A DNA stretch of 64,000 nucleotides. Source: Hallerella sp963652365. GTDB lineage: Bacteria > Fibrobacterota > Fibrobacteria > Fibrobacterales > Fibrobacteraceae. The position numbers and the translations under genes were made by a program. The stretch covers positions 31,258 through 95,257 of the forward strand of contig CAVJTH010000006.1 in NCBI GenBank assembly GCA_963652365.1. The letters are read 5' to 3'. The notes below the pieces were generated by a model. The model saw only the letters and a list, made by a program, of their open reading frames with translations. It was not told the origin of the DNA and did not search any database. Shown one piece after another: positions 50,405 to 59,023 of the stretch. The first letter of the stretch is position 1; the number at the start of each line of letters is the position of its first letter.

Positions 50405-51495
50405 CAGCGAAGGCACGCCCCGGTCGAAATGTCGAACAGCCGAAGATTTTTCTCGGAGAGCGAAAGGTAGATCCTTTCCCCGACCGAGTAGGCCTTTCCC
50501 GGAGGGACGCGAACGACCAGGCTGAGATCGTTCGCCTGCGCGTAGATCAGGGTCTCGTAGCCTAGATGCTCCAGGACTTCGATGGTCGCGCAAATCGCAT
50601 CGGGCGATGCGGGCGCAAGCGCGAGATATTCGGGCCGGACGCCGACGAGCAAACGGGGAATGCTCCGAAACTTTCTTTCGAAATCTTCCGACACGGGAAA
50701 GAGAAACGCGGCCTTTTCGAAAAAAAGCCCTTCGGGAGTCCACTGCGCAGCGAAGAGATTCATCGGCGGGACTCCGATAAAGCCCGCGACAAACTCGTTT
50801 TCGGGATGCTCGTAAAGTTCCATCGGCGTTCCAGCCTGCTGGATCTTTCCCCCGGCCAGGCATACGATCCGGTCGCCCATCGTCATCGCTTCGGTCTGGT
50901 CGTGCGTCACGAAGACCATTGTCGCCTGCAAGCGGGAATGCAAGCGTCCAAGCTCGACGAACATCTGGTTCTTCATCTTGGCGTCGAGTCCCGAAAGAGG
51001 CTCGTCGAAGAGAAAGATCTTCGGCTTTCGCACAAGGGCCCTTCCCAGCGCGACCCGTTGCCGCTGCCCGCCGGAAAGATGCTTGGGCTTTCTGTCGAGA
51101 ATCGGTCCCAGGTCCAGGATATCGACCGCTTCGCGAATGCGTTCCCGGATTTCCGTCGCCGAATGGTTTCCCTTGATCCGAAGCCCGAATTCCAGGTTTC
51201 CGCGGACGGTCAAGTGCGGATAGAGCGCATGGCTCTGAAAGACCATCGCGATGTCGCGGTCCTTGGGTTCCAAGTTTTTCGCATCCCTTCCATGCAGGAA
51301 GACGCTCCCCGACGAAGGCGATTCCAGGCCGGCGATCATCCGGAGAACCGAGGACTTGCCGCAGCCCGAAGGCCCGACCAGGACGACGAATTCTCCCTCC
51401 CGAATGGAAAGCGAAAGATCGCTCACCGCAAGGACGTCCCCAGGATATTCCTTGGAAACATGCGAAAGCTCTATCGCGATTCGGGATTCCGTCAT
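50404..51495 (-). CDS. MalK/UgpC-type ABC importer ATPase
   Basis: This 363-residue ATPase powers the carbohydrate importer. Motifs are Walker A GPSGCGKSS, Q-loop MVFQSHALYPHLTV, signature LSGGQRQRVALGRAL, Walker B IFLFDEPLSGLDAK and switch VTHDQTEAMTMGDR. The C-terminal 120 residues form the TOBE/OB-type regulatory domain of MalK-like proteins (VGVRPEYLAL). It starts 1 nt after the receiver-like gene's stop. The gene order ATPase, binding protein, permease, permease is complete and tightly overlapped. Confidence 0.95.
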   Translation of the reverse strand: MTESRIAIELSHVSKEYPGDVLAVSDLSLSIREGEFVVLVGPSGCGKSSVLRMIAGLESPSSGSVFLHGRDAKNLEPKDRDIAMVFQSHALYPHLTVRGNLEFGLRIKGNHSATEIRERIREAVDILDLGPILDRKPKHLSGGQRQRVALGRALVRKPKIFLFDEPLSGLDAKMKNQMFVELGRLHSRLQATMVFVTHDQTEAMTMGDRIVCLAGGKIQQAGTPMELYEHPENEFVAGFIGVPPMNLFAAQWTPEGLFFEKAAFLFPVSEDFERKFRSIPRLLVGVRPEYLALAPASPDAICATIEVLEHLGYETLIYAQANDLSLVVRVPPGKAYSVGERIYLSLSEKNLRLFDISTGACLR

Positions 51496-51496
51496 C

Positions 51497-51976
51497 TTAT
51501 TCCTTCAAGGCTTCTTCGTCGAGAACGTCCTCGATTTCGCTTTCGGACTTCGGCTTCTCGATTTCGAAAAGCTTGCGGAGAGGCTCGATCTTGTAGCGGT
51601 TTCTCTCCTCGGGAAGCGTGAACGGCGCAAGGTTCAGGGCGACGAGAATGGAATTCGGATAGTTGTTCACCTTCTTGACAAATTCCGACTCGGAGCAGCC
51701 TTCGTTGTAGAAATCCACGACAAAGGTGTCCCAGAGTTCCTCGTCGAGCTTCTGGAGAGCCTCGGCTTCCGTCGCGACCCCTTCGACAAAGGCGCCGGTC
51801 AAAAGCCCCGAGACCACTTCGACGGCGCAGTTCCTGCGATTTTCGTCGCCTTCCCAGAGAAGGATTCGGCGGGAGCTGTAATCGCGAGGCTTCATGGCGC
51901 TCTCGATATTGTCCTCGTTCGTAAATTCGGGGATTTCCTGGTCCAGGAAATCGTCAAGATTCTGGTTGTCCGACAT
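51497..51976 (-). CDS. Receiver-like (pseudo-response-regulator) protein
   Basis: This 159-residue protein has an acidic N-terminal tail (about 40 residues) and then a single CheY-like fold. It shows RRILLWEGDENRRNCAVEVV (beta1 with acidic residues), DTFVVDFYNEG (an Asp in the usual phosphorylation position), SILVALNLAPF (beta4, where Thr or Ser is expected) and a final helix. The usual Lys of beta5 is not clearly present, so phosphorylation may be lost. It has no output domain. The ATG at 51976 has AAGGAG 4 nt upstream. It lies 20 nt after thiM and 1 nt before the ABC ATPase. Confidence 0.65.
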   Translation of the reverse strand: MSDNQNLDDFLDQEIPEFTNEDNIESAMKPRDYSSRRILLWEGDENRRNCAVEVVSGLLTGAFVEGVATEAEALQKLDEELWDTFVVDFYNEGCSESEFVKKVNNYPNSILVALNLAPFTLPEERNRYKIEPLRKLFEIEKPKSESEIEDVLDEEALKE

Positions 51977-51996
51977 AAAACTCCTTTTTGACGAAT

Positions 51997-52788
51997 TTAA
52001 CAAAAAATCCCGTCAATGTCCGCATCGGAAAGGTTCGTGAGCGCATCGAGGAATTCAACCTGCATGCTTCCCGTTCCCCGGGCGGTCCGTCCCGCGATTT
52101 CTCCCGCGATGCCCATCGTCGCCATTCCGCACGATGCCGCGAGAAAAAGATCCTTCTCCACCGCGGAAAAAGCCCCGAGAATCGCCGTCGCCGTGCAGCC
52201 CATGCCCGTCACGCGCCCCATCAGGGGATGCCCATACGGAATCCGTTCCACGCGCTCCCCGTCGGTAACGACATCGACCGCGCCGCTCGCGACGACAACC
52301 GCGCCGGTTTCACGCGAAAGCGCCGTCGCATGGGAAAGCGCCTCGTCCGAGGACGCCGTGCTATCGACGCCCTTGGTCCTTGTGCCAGCCTTGGCAAGTG
52401 CCATGATTTCGGACGCGTTGCCCCGGATGATCGACGGTTTCACCTCCGAAAGGATTTCCGCGCAAGCCCGAAGACGGTAGGGAGTCGCCCCCGCGCCGAC
52501 CGGATCGAAGACAATCGGGATGTTCCGCGCCTTCGCGGTCTTTCCGGCGGCAAGCATCGAATCCACCCAGGCGCTTTCGAGCGTGCCGATATTCAGGACA
52601 AGCGCCGACGCGATGCCCGCCATGTCGGAGACTTCGTCTATCGAATGCGCCATCACGGGAGATGCGCCGATAGCGAGAAGCGCGTTCGCCGTATTGTTCA
52701 TCACGACAAAGTTCGTGATGTTGTGCACAAGGGGCGATGCGGAGCGAACGTCCGCCACGGACTTTTTCAGAATTTCCCTGGAAAGCAT
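51997..52788 (-). CDS. thiM: Hydroxyethylthiazole kinase
   Basis: This 263-residue ribokinase-like enzyme phosphorylates 4-methyl-5-hydroxyethylthiazole for thiamine salvage. Typical segments are PLVHNITNFVVMNNTANALL, GASPVMAHS, IVFDPVGAGATPYR, the NxxE metal motif RGNASEI and the anion-hole sequence VTGMGCTATAILGAF. The ATG at 52788 has GCGAGG 4 nt upstream; the longer frame starts inside the terminator of mdh. No thiD or thiE is beside it, and I found no TPP riboswitch elements in its short upstream region. Confidence 0.93.
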   Translation of the reverse strand: MLSREILKKSVADVRSASPLVHNITNFVVMNNTANALLAIGASPVMAHSIDEVSDMAGIASALVLNIGTLESAWVDSMLAAGKTAKARNIPIVFDPVGAGATPYRLRACAEILSEVKPSIIRGNASEIMALAKAGTRTKGVDSTASSDEALSHATALSRETGAVVVASGAVDVVTDGERVERIPYGHPLMGRVTGMGCTATAILGAFSAVEKDLFLAASCGMATMGIAGEIAGRTARGTGSMQVEFLDALTNLSDADIDGIFC

Positions 52789-52803
52789 GATACCTCGCTT
52801 TAC

Positions 52804-52835
52804 AAAAAACACCCCAGATGGAACTATCCGGGGTG
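52804..52835 (-). terminator. Intrinsic terminator of mdh
   Basis: On the minus strand CACCCCGGAT pairs with ATCTGGGGTG (one mismatch) over a 6-nt loop and is followed by six Ts. It lies 22 nt after the mdh stop and 16 nt before the thiM start. Confidence 0.85.
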
Positions 52836-52857
52836 AGAGTTCTACGGAAGAAAACGG

Positions 52858-53799
52858 TTAGGTGTGGGCATCGACCCATTCGGCGTTCTTCTTGCAAGCC
52901 TCGACGGACTTGGCGAACGCGGCCTTTTCCTCGTCGTTCATCTTGACTTCGAGAATCTTTTCGACACCGTTCGCGCCGACGACGACAGGCACGCCGCAAT
53001 AGAGACCCTTCACGCCATATTCGCCATCGAGCATCGCCGCGCAGGAGAACACGCTCTTCTTGTCGAGGAGATAGGCTTCCGCCATGTGGATAGCGGAAGT
53101 CGCCGGGCTGTAGAACGCGGAACCGCGTCCGAGCAGGTTCACGATTTCTCCACCGGCACCGGCAGTACGCTTCGCGAGTTCGGCAAACTTTTCCTTGCTC
53201 ATCAGCTGCGGCAGCGGGATTCCGCCGACCGAAACGCATTCGTAGATGGAAACCATCGTATCGCCGTGACCGCCCATGACGAGAGCCTTGACGTCTTCGA
53301 CGGAAACGCCGAGTTCGTCCGCGACAAAGCAGGCGAGACGTGCGGAATCGAGAACGCCGGCCATGCCGATGACACGGTTCGCCGGGAAGCCGGTCTGCTT
53401 CTGCATGTTGTAAACCATCGCGTCGAGCGGGTTCGTGATCACGATGACAAACGCGTTCGGCGCGTTCGTCTTGATAGCTTCGGCGACCGTCTTGATGACG
53501 CCGCAGTTCTTGTCCAGAAGATCGTCGCGGCTCATGCCCGGCATCCGCGGGAAACCGGCAGTGACAATGACGACATCCGCGCCCTTGAGTTCCGCGTAGT
53601 CCGTGGAACCGGAAAGGTTGACGGAAGAATTGATGACCGAACGTCCTTCCATGATGTCAAGAGCCTTTCCCTTCGGCATGCCCTGGGTCTGCGGAATGTC
53701 GATGAGGACGACATCGCCGAGCTGTTTCTGGGCGAGGACCAAAGCCATCGTTCCGCCGATTTGACCTGCGCCGACAAGCGCGATTTTCTTTCTAGCCAT
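52858..53799 (-). CDS. mdh: Malate dehydrogenase (LDH-like type)
   Basis: This 313-residue NAD-dependent enzyme interconverts malate and oxaloacetate, an essential step toward succinate in this lineage. It has the Rossmann motif GAGQIGG, the NAD-ribose Asp in VVLIDIP, the substrate arginines in GFPRMPGMSRDDLL and in SARL, and the catalytic His in GGHGDTM. The mobile loop RMPGMSR, with Arg in place of the lactate-specific Gln, marks malate rather than lactate. The ATG at 53799 has GGAAGG 5 nt upstream. Confidence 0.95.
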   Translation of the reverse strand: MARKKIALVGAGQIGGTMALVLAQKQLGDVVLIDIPQTQGMPKGKALDIMEGRSVINSSVNLSGSTDYAELKGADVVIVTAGFPRMPGMSRDDLLDKNCGVIKTVAEAIKTNAPNAFVIVITNPLDAMVYNMQKQTGFPANRVIGMAGVLDSARLACFVADELGVSVEDVKALVMGGHGDTMVSIYECVSVGGIPLPQLMSKEKFAELAKRTAGAGGEIVNLLGRGSAFYSPATSAIHMAEAYLLDKKSVFSCAAMLDGEYGVKGLYCGVPVVVGANGVEKILEVKMNDEEKAAFAKSVEACKKNAEWVDAHT

Positions 53800-53834
53800 A
53801 ATAACCTTCCTTCTTGGGACAAAATTGTTGACCG

Positions 53835-53841
53835 CAAGATA
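53835..53841 (-). promoter_or_regulatory. mdh promoter box
   Basis: The minus strand reads TATCTTG, 35 nt before the mdh ATG. Confidence 0.45.
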
Positions 53842-53871
53842 GCAAATTTCAGCCCAAAAAACCGTTCCCGT

Positions 53872-53899
53872 CGAAAATAGGTCCGGAAAACCGGGACCG
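53872..53899 (-). terminator. Weak terminator of the Omp85-like gene
   Basis: On the minus strand GGTCCCGG-TTTT-CCGGACC (one bulge) is followed by TATTTT. It begins just after the stop codon of the barrel gene. Confidence 0.5.
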
Positions 53900-53900
53900 C

Positions 53901-55337
53901 CTAGCGAAATTCGGGCGCAATCGTACAGATGAGCACAAAGCCGGAAAGCCCGTGAAACCCTATCTGCAGACGGAAAAAGTACATGTCCGGCTTGCGGACC
54001 CGGACCCCAAAGCCCCAGGAATTCAGAAGCTTTTCGCTGTCGAACGTATGCCACGTCCTTCCGTACATCACGTATTCGTCGAAGATGACCCCATCGACAA
54101 GCCGGTCGATGGGCCACCGATACTCGACCGAAATTCCCTTCATCGCGTAGTCGGTGTAGGTACGGCTGTAGCCGCGGAGCGGATAGCGCGTACTCGCCGT
54201 CGAGAAAGCCGTGAACGGGGCGCCGCCCTCTTCCATTTCCCACATCTGCCGCAGGCGGAACTGCACCGCGAGAACCCTCCGGTCGAGCAACGTCGTCCGG
54301 ATGTTTTCGGGCCGCCAGAGCCGAAGCGTCTCTTCCCAGGAAAAATCCGTGTAGAACTTCCGCGACATGCGCGCCTCCTTGACCGAAAGCCCATACTTCG
54401 AGGAATCCTTTCCCAAATAGAAGTAATGCTGGGCGACAAAATCCAGAGCCTGGTAATCGTGCGAAAGCTCGTTGGAGCGGAGAGTCGCGTTTTTTCCGTC
54501 GTAGTCTCCTACGTGCGTATAGTTCCACGAAACGGAAAGCCGGGAACCCCGGGTCGGGACATAGGGAGCGTCGAGATTGTCGTAGGTCAGGGCGAGCTTT
54601 ACCGGAATCTGGAGATATCTCTGGTAAAGTCCGCGTTCGTGCGGATTGAACAGCGGATGCTGCGTGAGGACCGTATCCCCGACATCCGGAATGTCGAAGC
54701 GCTTTCGCGACACCCCGAACGTCGCCTGGAAATCCATGTTGGGAACAACCGGAAGCGCCCTTCCCACCCGAAACTCCGCCGAATAGGAGGAATCGGTAAA
54801 GGAAAATTCCTCGTCGGAGTCGGAAAGAGTGAGCGACCGCGGCACGGACATTCCCCCGTCCCGGTCCATTTCCAGGTCGAAGCGTCCCCCGAAAAGGAAT
54901 TCCGACCCGAACACGTTGCGCTTCGTGTAGCGCGCGGAAAAATCCAGGTCGCTGTTGGCAAAGAGTCCCGCCGAGAGCACGAAATAGTCCTTCGCGAGGA
55001 GCATGTTGCGATGGCGATAGGCAAATCCCATCATCGTCGTCGCCCCGGGCCGCAGGTTGAACGTCGGATAGACAAAGATGTTCCTCTCCTTGCCGAACGT
55101 AATCGCATCGACTCCCGTCTCGATGACATTGTTCTTGACCGCGTAGTGAATCGGCGCGGAGAACGGAAACACGAGAACGTTCAAGGCGGGCTGGACGACG
55201 TGGGAAAATGGCCACGCCAGGTATTCCGCAAGCGTCATTTTCGAACCATCGGAAGCGGAGGAATCCGCAGGCACTGACGATTCCTTCGCATAGAGCGAAA
55301 AGAACGAAAGGAGCAAGATTCCGACGACCCGAGGCAT
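53901..55337 (-). CDS. Omp85-family outer-membrane barrel without POTRA domains
   Basis: This 478-residue protein has a signal peptide (MPRVVGILLLSFFSLYAK) and about 50 linker residues. A barrel resembling the bacterial surface-antigen domain follows, with many alternating aromatic strands and the L6-loop motif RGY in 'YPLRGYSRTYTDYAMKGI' near the C-terminus, ending FR. BamA and TamA have several POTRA domains, but no room for them exists here. It starts 7 nt after a TAAATTG box with no ribosome site. It is divergent from the RND exporter gene. Confidence 0.78.
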   Translation of the reverse strand: MPRVVGILLLSFFSLYAKESSVPADSSASDGSKMTLAEYLAWPFSHVVQPALNVLVFPFSAPIHYAVKNNVIETGVDAITFGKERNIFVYPTFNLRPGATTMMGFAYRHRNMLLAKDYFVLSAGLFANSDLDFSARYTKRNVFGSEFLFGGRFDLEMDRDGGMSVPRSLTLSDSDEEFSFTDSSYSAEFRVGRALPVVPNMDFQATFGVSRKRFDIPDVGDTVLTQHPLFNPHERGLYQRYLQIPVKLALTYDNLDAPYVPTRGSRLSVSWNYTHVGDYDGKNATLRSNELSHDYQALDFVAQHYFYLGKDSSKYGLSVKEARMSRKFYTDFSWEETLRLWRPENIRTTLLDRRVLAVQFRLRQMWEMEEGGAPFTAFSTASTRYPLRGYSRTYTDYAMKGISVEYRWPIDRLVDGVIFDEYVMYGRTWHTFDSEKLLNSWGFGVRVRKPDMYFFRLQIGFHGLSGFVLICTIAPEFR

Positions 55338-55344
55338 TCGACGA

Positions 55345-55351
55345 CAATTTA
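55345..55351 (-). promoter_or_regulatory. Promoter box of the Omp85-like gene
   Basis: The minus strand reads TAAATTG, 7 nt before the ATG at 55337, with no ribosome site. Confidence 0.45.
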
Positions 55352-55403
55352 ACAAATCGCGCCCAGACAAAAGTTTTTTCCCAAGACCCCATCCTGGATT
55401 TTT

Positions 55404-55410
55404 TAGATTA
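55404..55410 (+). promoter_or_regulatory. Promoter box of the RND operon
   Basis: TAGATTA lies 7 nt before the ATG at 55418, mirroring the divergent box at 55345-55351. Confidence 0.4.
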
Positions 55411-55417
55411 TCGTCCG

Positions 55418-57820
55418 ATGTTTTCCCTCCTCCAGAGAATCTTGCGCAGCGCCATCAGGCACCCGAAAACGGTCCTTTTCCTTTCGCTACTCCTGACGGT
55501 TCTTTCCATTTATCCGGTGACGCATCTCAAGTGGGATCTCCACACGATAGACATGCTCCCGGATTCGTCGGAAGTCAAGCGGACAAGCGCGATCGTCGAA
55601 AAGAACTTCGGCGGTTTCGGGTCCCTCGTCGTCGTCATCGCTTCGGAGGACAGCGCCCGAAACGAGCGTCTCGCGGACGGTCTTGCGAAGTCTCTCGAAG
55701 GGAGCCGCTTCGTAAACCTTGTCGATTACAAGTCCGACGCGGAGTTTTTCGAAAAGAACAGGCTGCTCTACATTCACACGTCCGATCTGCGGCGCATCCG
55801 CAACCGACTTTCCGACATGCGCTCGCGCTATGCGTTCGAGGCGAACCCGCTCTACGTGAACCTCCTCGCGAGCGATTCCCTGCTCAAGGCCGTGCGCGAT
55901 TCCATCGCGCGCGAAATTTCGGACTCCCTGTCCATCGCGGAACTCGAACGGAAATACATTTCGCCGTTAAGAACCATGTATTCCAACGAAAGCGGAACGA
56001 TCCGGGTTCTCAACATCTTCCCGAAGAAGAAGGTCTCCGACCTCGACGCTTCGCGCAAGCTCGTCCACGTCGTGAACGGTGCCTTCGAAAGCCTTCCGGA
56101 AAGCGACCAGGCGAAAATGTACATGACGGGAAAGGTCTTCCAGACGGCAAGCGAAGGAAAGCTCGTCCTTTCCGAAGCGCGCTCGACGGGAATCGGCCTT
56201 GCTATCATCCTCGCCCTCTTCCTGCTTTTCCGGTTCGCCAGAAGGCCTGCGCTGTTCCTGCTCTCCGTCATCCCCATGGCCCTGGTCCTCACGTGGACGA
56301 TGGCCTCCGCCTGGCTTCTCTACGGGCGCATCAACCTGTATTCGCTCGTTCTCGCCATCATTCTCCCCGGAATCTCGTCCCGACAGATCGTCCACCTGAT
56401 GACGCGCTACGCCGACGAGCAGCGCAAGGGGCTGGGTTACGAGCTGAGCCTCGAAAGCGCGCTTCTCGGAATCGGTCCGACCATCGCCGTGTCCGCGTTT
56501 TCCATCGCCGGCGCCTTTCTCGGTCTTCTGTTCGTGCCGCTTTCCGGGATGCAGGAACTGGGAGTTCTCGGCGGAATCGGGTCCATTCTCAACTGGGCGG
56601 TCTCCGGGCTTGTGTTCCCGGCGCTTATCGAGGTCACCGGGCATTACCGCACCATTCTTGTCTTCGAAAAGATCAAGGCGCGGATGGCGGACTTCAAGGA
56701 ACGGCCGTTTTCCGGATTCAGGAAATACATCGTCCCGATCATCCTCCTCACCCTGGTTCTTCCGATCCGGGGCGTCTATCCCAAGTTCGACTACGACTTT
56801 TCCCATACCGAATTCAACCCGAAGTCCATCGAAGCGGACGAGCTTCTTGGCCACACGAACTTCATCAAGTACGATCCGGTCGTCGTCGTCCTGCCGAGCG
56901 CGGAAAAGGTCCGGACATTCTACAACCGGATGAACCGGGAAATCGAGGCGAATCCCGACACGAAGATCCGCGCGGTCGCCGTTTACCAGAATCTTCTCCC
57001 GTCAAACCAGCAGGAAAAGATTTCGCTCATCCGGGAAATCCGCGGAAAACTCGATCCCGAAATCCTGAAAAGGCTGAGCCCGGCGGACTCGGACAAAATC
57101 GACGGTATCGTCCGCGAATGGAACGACATGCCCGTGCAATACAAGGATCTTCCCGAAAACCTGCGCCGCCTGTTCGGGGAAAACGGGGACGGTTTCGGAA
57201 AATTCGCCTTCCTGCTCCCCAACTTCGATCCGGATGACGGTCTCGCCTGCCGAAAGCTCGCCAGGGAACTGGAATCCGTCAAGTATCCAAAGACCGGAAC
57301 GGCGCTTGTCCGCGCGGAGCTCCTGAACAGGACGCTTCCCCACTTCCACAAGGCCATCCTCTTCGGCATGGCGAGCGTCTTTTTCCTGACATTCCTCTTT
57401 TACCGAAAGATATCCTTTTCGCTCTTTACCCTGGTTTCTCCGATTGTCGCCTTCTTCTGGCTCCTTTCCCTGCTCAGGCTTCTCGGCATCGAGCTCTCGT
57501 CCTACAGCTCGCTCGCCTTCCCTATCCTCATCGGCATGAGCATCGAAGGTTCCGTCCAGCTCTGGTCCGCCTACTACGAACGTTCCACCGGAAGCATCCA
57601 CTACATCCTGAAGACTACCGGCCTGACGTGCCTTTTCTCGGAAGCCCTCACCGTGATCGTCCTCTTTGGACTCTTCCTCTCTTCGCATCCCGGTCTGCGA
57701 GAGATCGGCCTCGTTTCCATGCTGGGAGTTTTCTGCATCACGCTTTCCCACCTGTTCGTGTTTCCGCTCCTCGCCGGATGGCTCGACGTCCGACGAATCA
57801 GAAGGAGAAAAATCAAATGA
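55418..57820 (+). CDS. RND/MMPL-family exporter
   Basis: This 800-residue inner-membrane protein has two repeats, each with one TM, a large periplasmic domain and five more TMs, the plan of MMPL/HpnN-type RND pumps. The first periplasmic domain opens 'LKWDLHTIDMLPDSSEVKRT', a typical MMPL feature. The TM4 region carries polar residues (GISSRQIVHLMTRYADE). Such pumps move lipids, hopanoids or small molecules. The ATG at 55418 follows the TAGATTA box by 7 nt; the longer frame starts inside the divergent gene. The next gene overlaps it by ATGA. Confidence 0.88.
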   Translation: MFSLLQRILRSAIRHPKTVLFLSLLLTVLSIYPVTHLKWDLHTIDMLPDSSEVKRTSAIVEKNFGGFGSLVVVIASEDSARNERLADGLAKSLEGSRFVNLVDYKSDAEFFEKNRLLYIHTSDLRRIRNRLSDMRSRYAFEANPLYVNLLASDSLLKAVRDSIAREISDSLSIAELERKYISPLRTMYSNESGTIRVLNIFPKKKVSDLDASRKLVHVVNGAFESLPESDQAKMYMTGKVFQTASEGKLVLSEARSTGIGLAIILALFLLFRFARRPALFLLSVIPMALVLTWTMASAWLLYGRINLYSLVLAIILPGISSRQIVHLMTRYADEQRKGLGYELSLESALLGIGPTIAVSAFSIAGAFLGLLFVPLSGMQELGVLGGIGSILNWAVSGLVFPALIEVTGHYRTILVFEKIKARMADFKERPFSGFRKYIVPIILLTLVLPIRGVYPKFDYDFSHTEFNPKSIEADELLGHTNFIKYDPVVVVLPSAEKVRTFYNRMNREIEANPDTKIRAVAVYQNLLPSNQQEKISLIREIRGKLDPEILKRLSPADSDKIDGIVREWNDMPVQYKDLPENLRRLFGENGDGFGKFAFLLPNFDPDDGLACRKLARELESVKYPKTGTALVRAELLNRTLPHFHKAILFGMASVFFLTFLFYRKISFSLFTLVSPIVAFFWLLSLLRLLGIELSSYSSLAFPILIGMSIEGSVQLWSAYYERSTGSIHYILKTTGLTCLFSEALTVIVLFGLFLSSHPGLREIGLVSMLGVFCITLSHLFVFPLLAGWLDVRRIRRRKIK

Positions 57821-59010
57821 AAGATCTATCCAGGCGAGTCCAGGACATCGCCCCGTCGCTCACCGTCGAAATCGACACGCTCGCCAAGAAGCTCAAGGCG
57901 GAAGGCAGGGACATCGTATCGCTAGGCGCGGGAGAGCCCGACTTCGACACGCCGGAAGAAATCCGCGAAGCGGGAAAATCCGCCATTGACGAAGGCAAGA
58001 CGCGCTATACGGCCCCCCAGGGAATTTTCGAGGTTCGCCAGGCGGTCGCCAAGAAGCTCCTCGAACAGAACGGCCTCCGCTACTCCCCCGAGCAGATCGT
58101 CATGACAAGCGGCGCGAAGCACGCGATCTTCGATTCGCTTCTCGCTATCGTCAACCCGGGCGACGAAGTGATCGTTCCGGAACCCTACTGGGTGACGTAT
58201 CCCGAGCTGGTAAGGCTTCTCGGAGGCGTTCCCGTCTTTGTCCACACCGATGCGGAAAAAAGCTTCCAGATGTCCGGCGAGGAACTTTCGCGCGCGATCA
58301 CCCCAAGGACGAAGGCCGTCATCCTGAACAATCCGACGAATCCGACAGGAACGCTCTACGCCGAAGAGACGCTCGATTCGATAGCGAAAGTCGTCGTCGA
58401 GAACGATCTCTACGCGATTTCGGACGAAGTCTATGAACACTTTGCCTACGACGGAACGTTCAAGAGCCTGGCCGCTTGCCGGGGAATGATCGACCGTACG
58501 ATTCTCGTCAACGGACTTTCCAAGTCCCACTGCATGACCGGCTGGCGAGCGGGATTCATCGCCGCGCCGGAACAGATAGCAAGGCTCGTCGCCAAGGCGC
58601 AGGGCCAGACGACGCACCATCCGTCAAACATCGCCCAGTATGCGGCCAGGAAGGCTCTCGAAATGCCGCTCGACAGCGTTCTCGAAATGCGCGACGAATT
58701 CCGAAGGCGGAGGGACTTTGTCTTTCGGGAAGTTTCGAAGATTCCGGGCATCCACGCGAACCTGCCGAACGGCGCGTTCTATCTGTTCGCAAGCATCGAC
58801 GGACTTTTCGGAAAGGAAACCCCGGACGGGAAGCGCCTTTCGAATTCCGTCGAGTTCTGCACCTACCTGCTCGAATCGACCGGTCTCGCCATCGTTCCCG
58901 GGAGCGCCTTTGGGCGCGAAGGCTACGTGAGGCTTTCGTATGCGGCGTCGATGGAAACGCTCCAAAAAGCCGTGGAACGCCTGAATCGGGCAGTCTCCGC
59001 CTTGCGCTAG
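57817..59010 (+). CDS. Class I pyridoxal-phosphate aminotransferase (aspartate type)
   Basis: This 397-residue enzyme shows the class I/Ib pattern. It has GAGEPDFDTP near the N-terminus, 'NNPTNPTGTLY', 'DEVYEHFAYDG' (PLP Asp and Tyr) and the Schiff-base lysine in NGLSKSHCMTGWRAGF. The last Arg for substrate carboxylate is in YVRLSYA. These fit a broad aspartate/prephenate aminotransferase. The ATG at 57817 has GAAGGAG 9 nt upstream and overlaps the RND gene by 4 nt. The FHA-ABC gene follows 13 nt later. Confidence 0.93.
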   Translation: MKDLSRRVQDIAPSLTVEIDTLAKKLKAEGRDIVSLGAGEPDFDTPEEIREAGKSAIDEGKTRYTAPQGIFEVRQAVAKKLLEQNGLRYSPEQIVMTSGAKHAIFDSLLAIVNPGDEVIVPEPYWVTYPELVRLLGGVPVFVHTDAEKSFQMSGEELSRAITPRTKAVILNNPTNPTGTLYAEETLDSIAKVVVENDLYAISDEVYEHFAYDGTFKSLAACRGMIDRTILVNGLSKSHCMTGWRAGFIAAPEQIARLVAKAQGQTTHHPSNIAQYAARKALEMPLDSVLEMRDEFRRRRDFVFREVSKIPGIHANLPNGAFYLFASIDGLFGKETPDGKRLSNSVEFCTYLLESTGLAIVPGSAFGREGYVRLSYAASMETLQKAVERLNRAVSALR

Positions 59011-59023
59011 CGTCAAGGTCTCT

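Noticed and set aside
52789..52857. TPP riboswitch upstream of thiM
   Set aside because: The gap to mdh is only 69 nt and holds the mdh terminator. The conserved CTGAGA and ACCTGA-like elements are absent.
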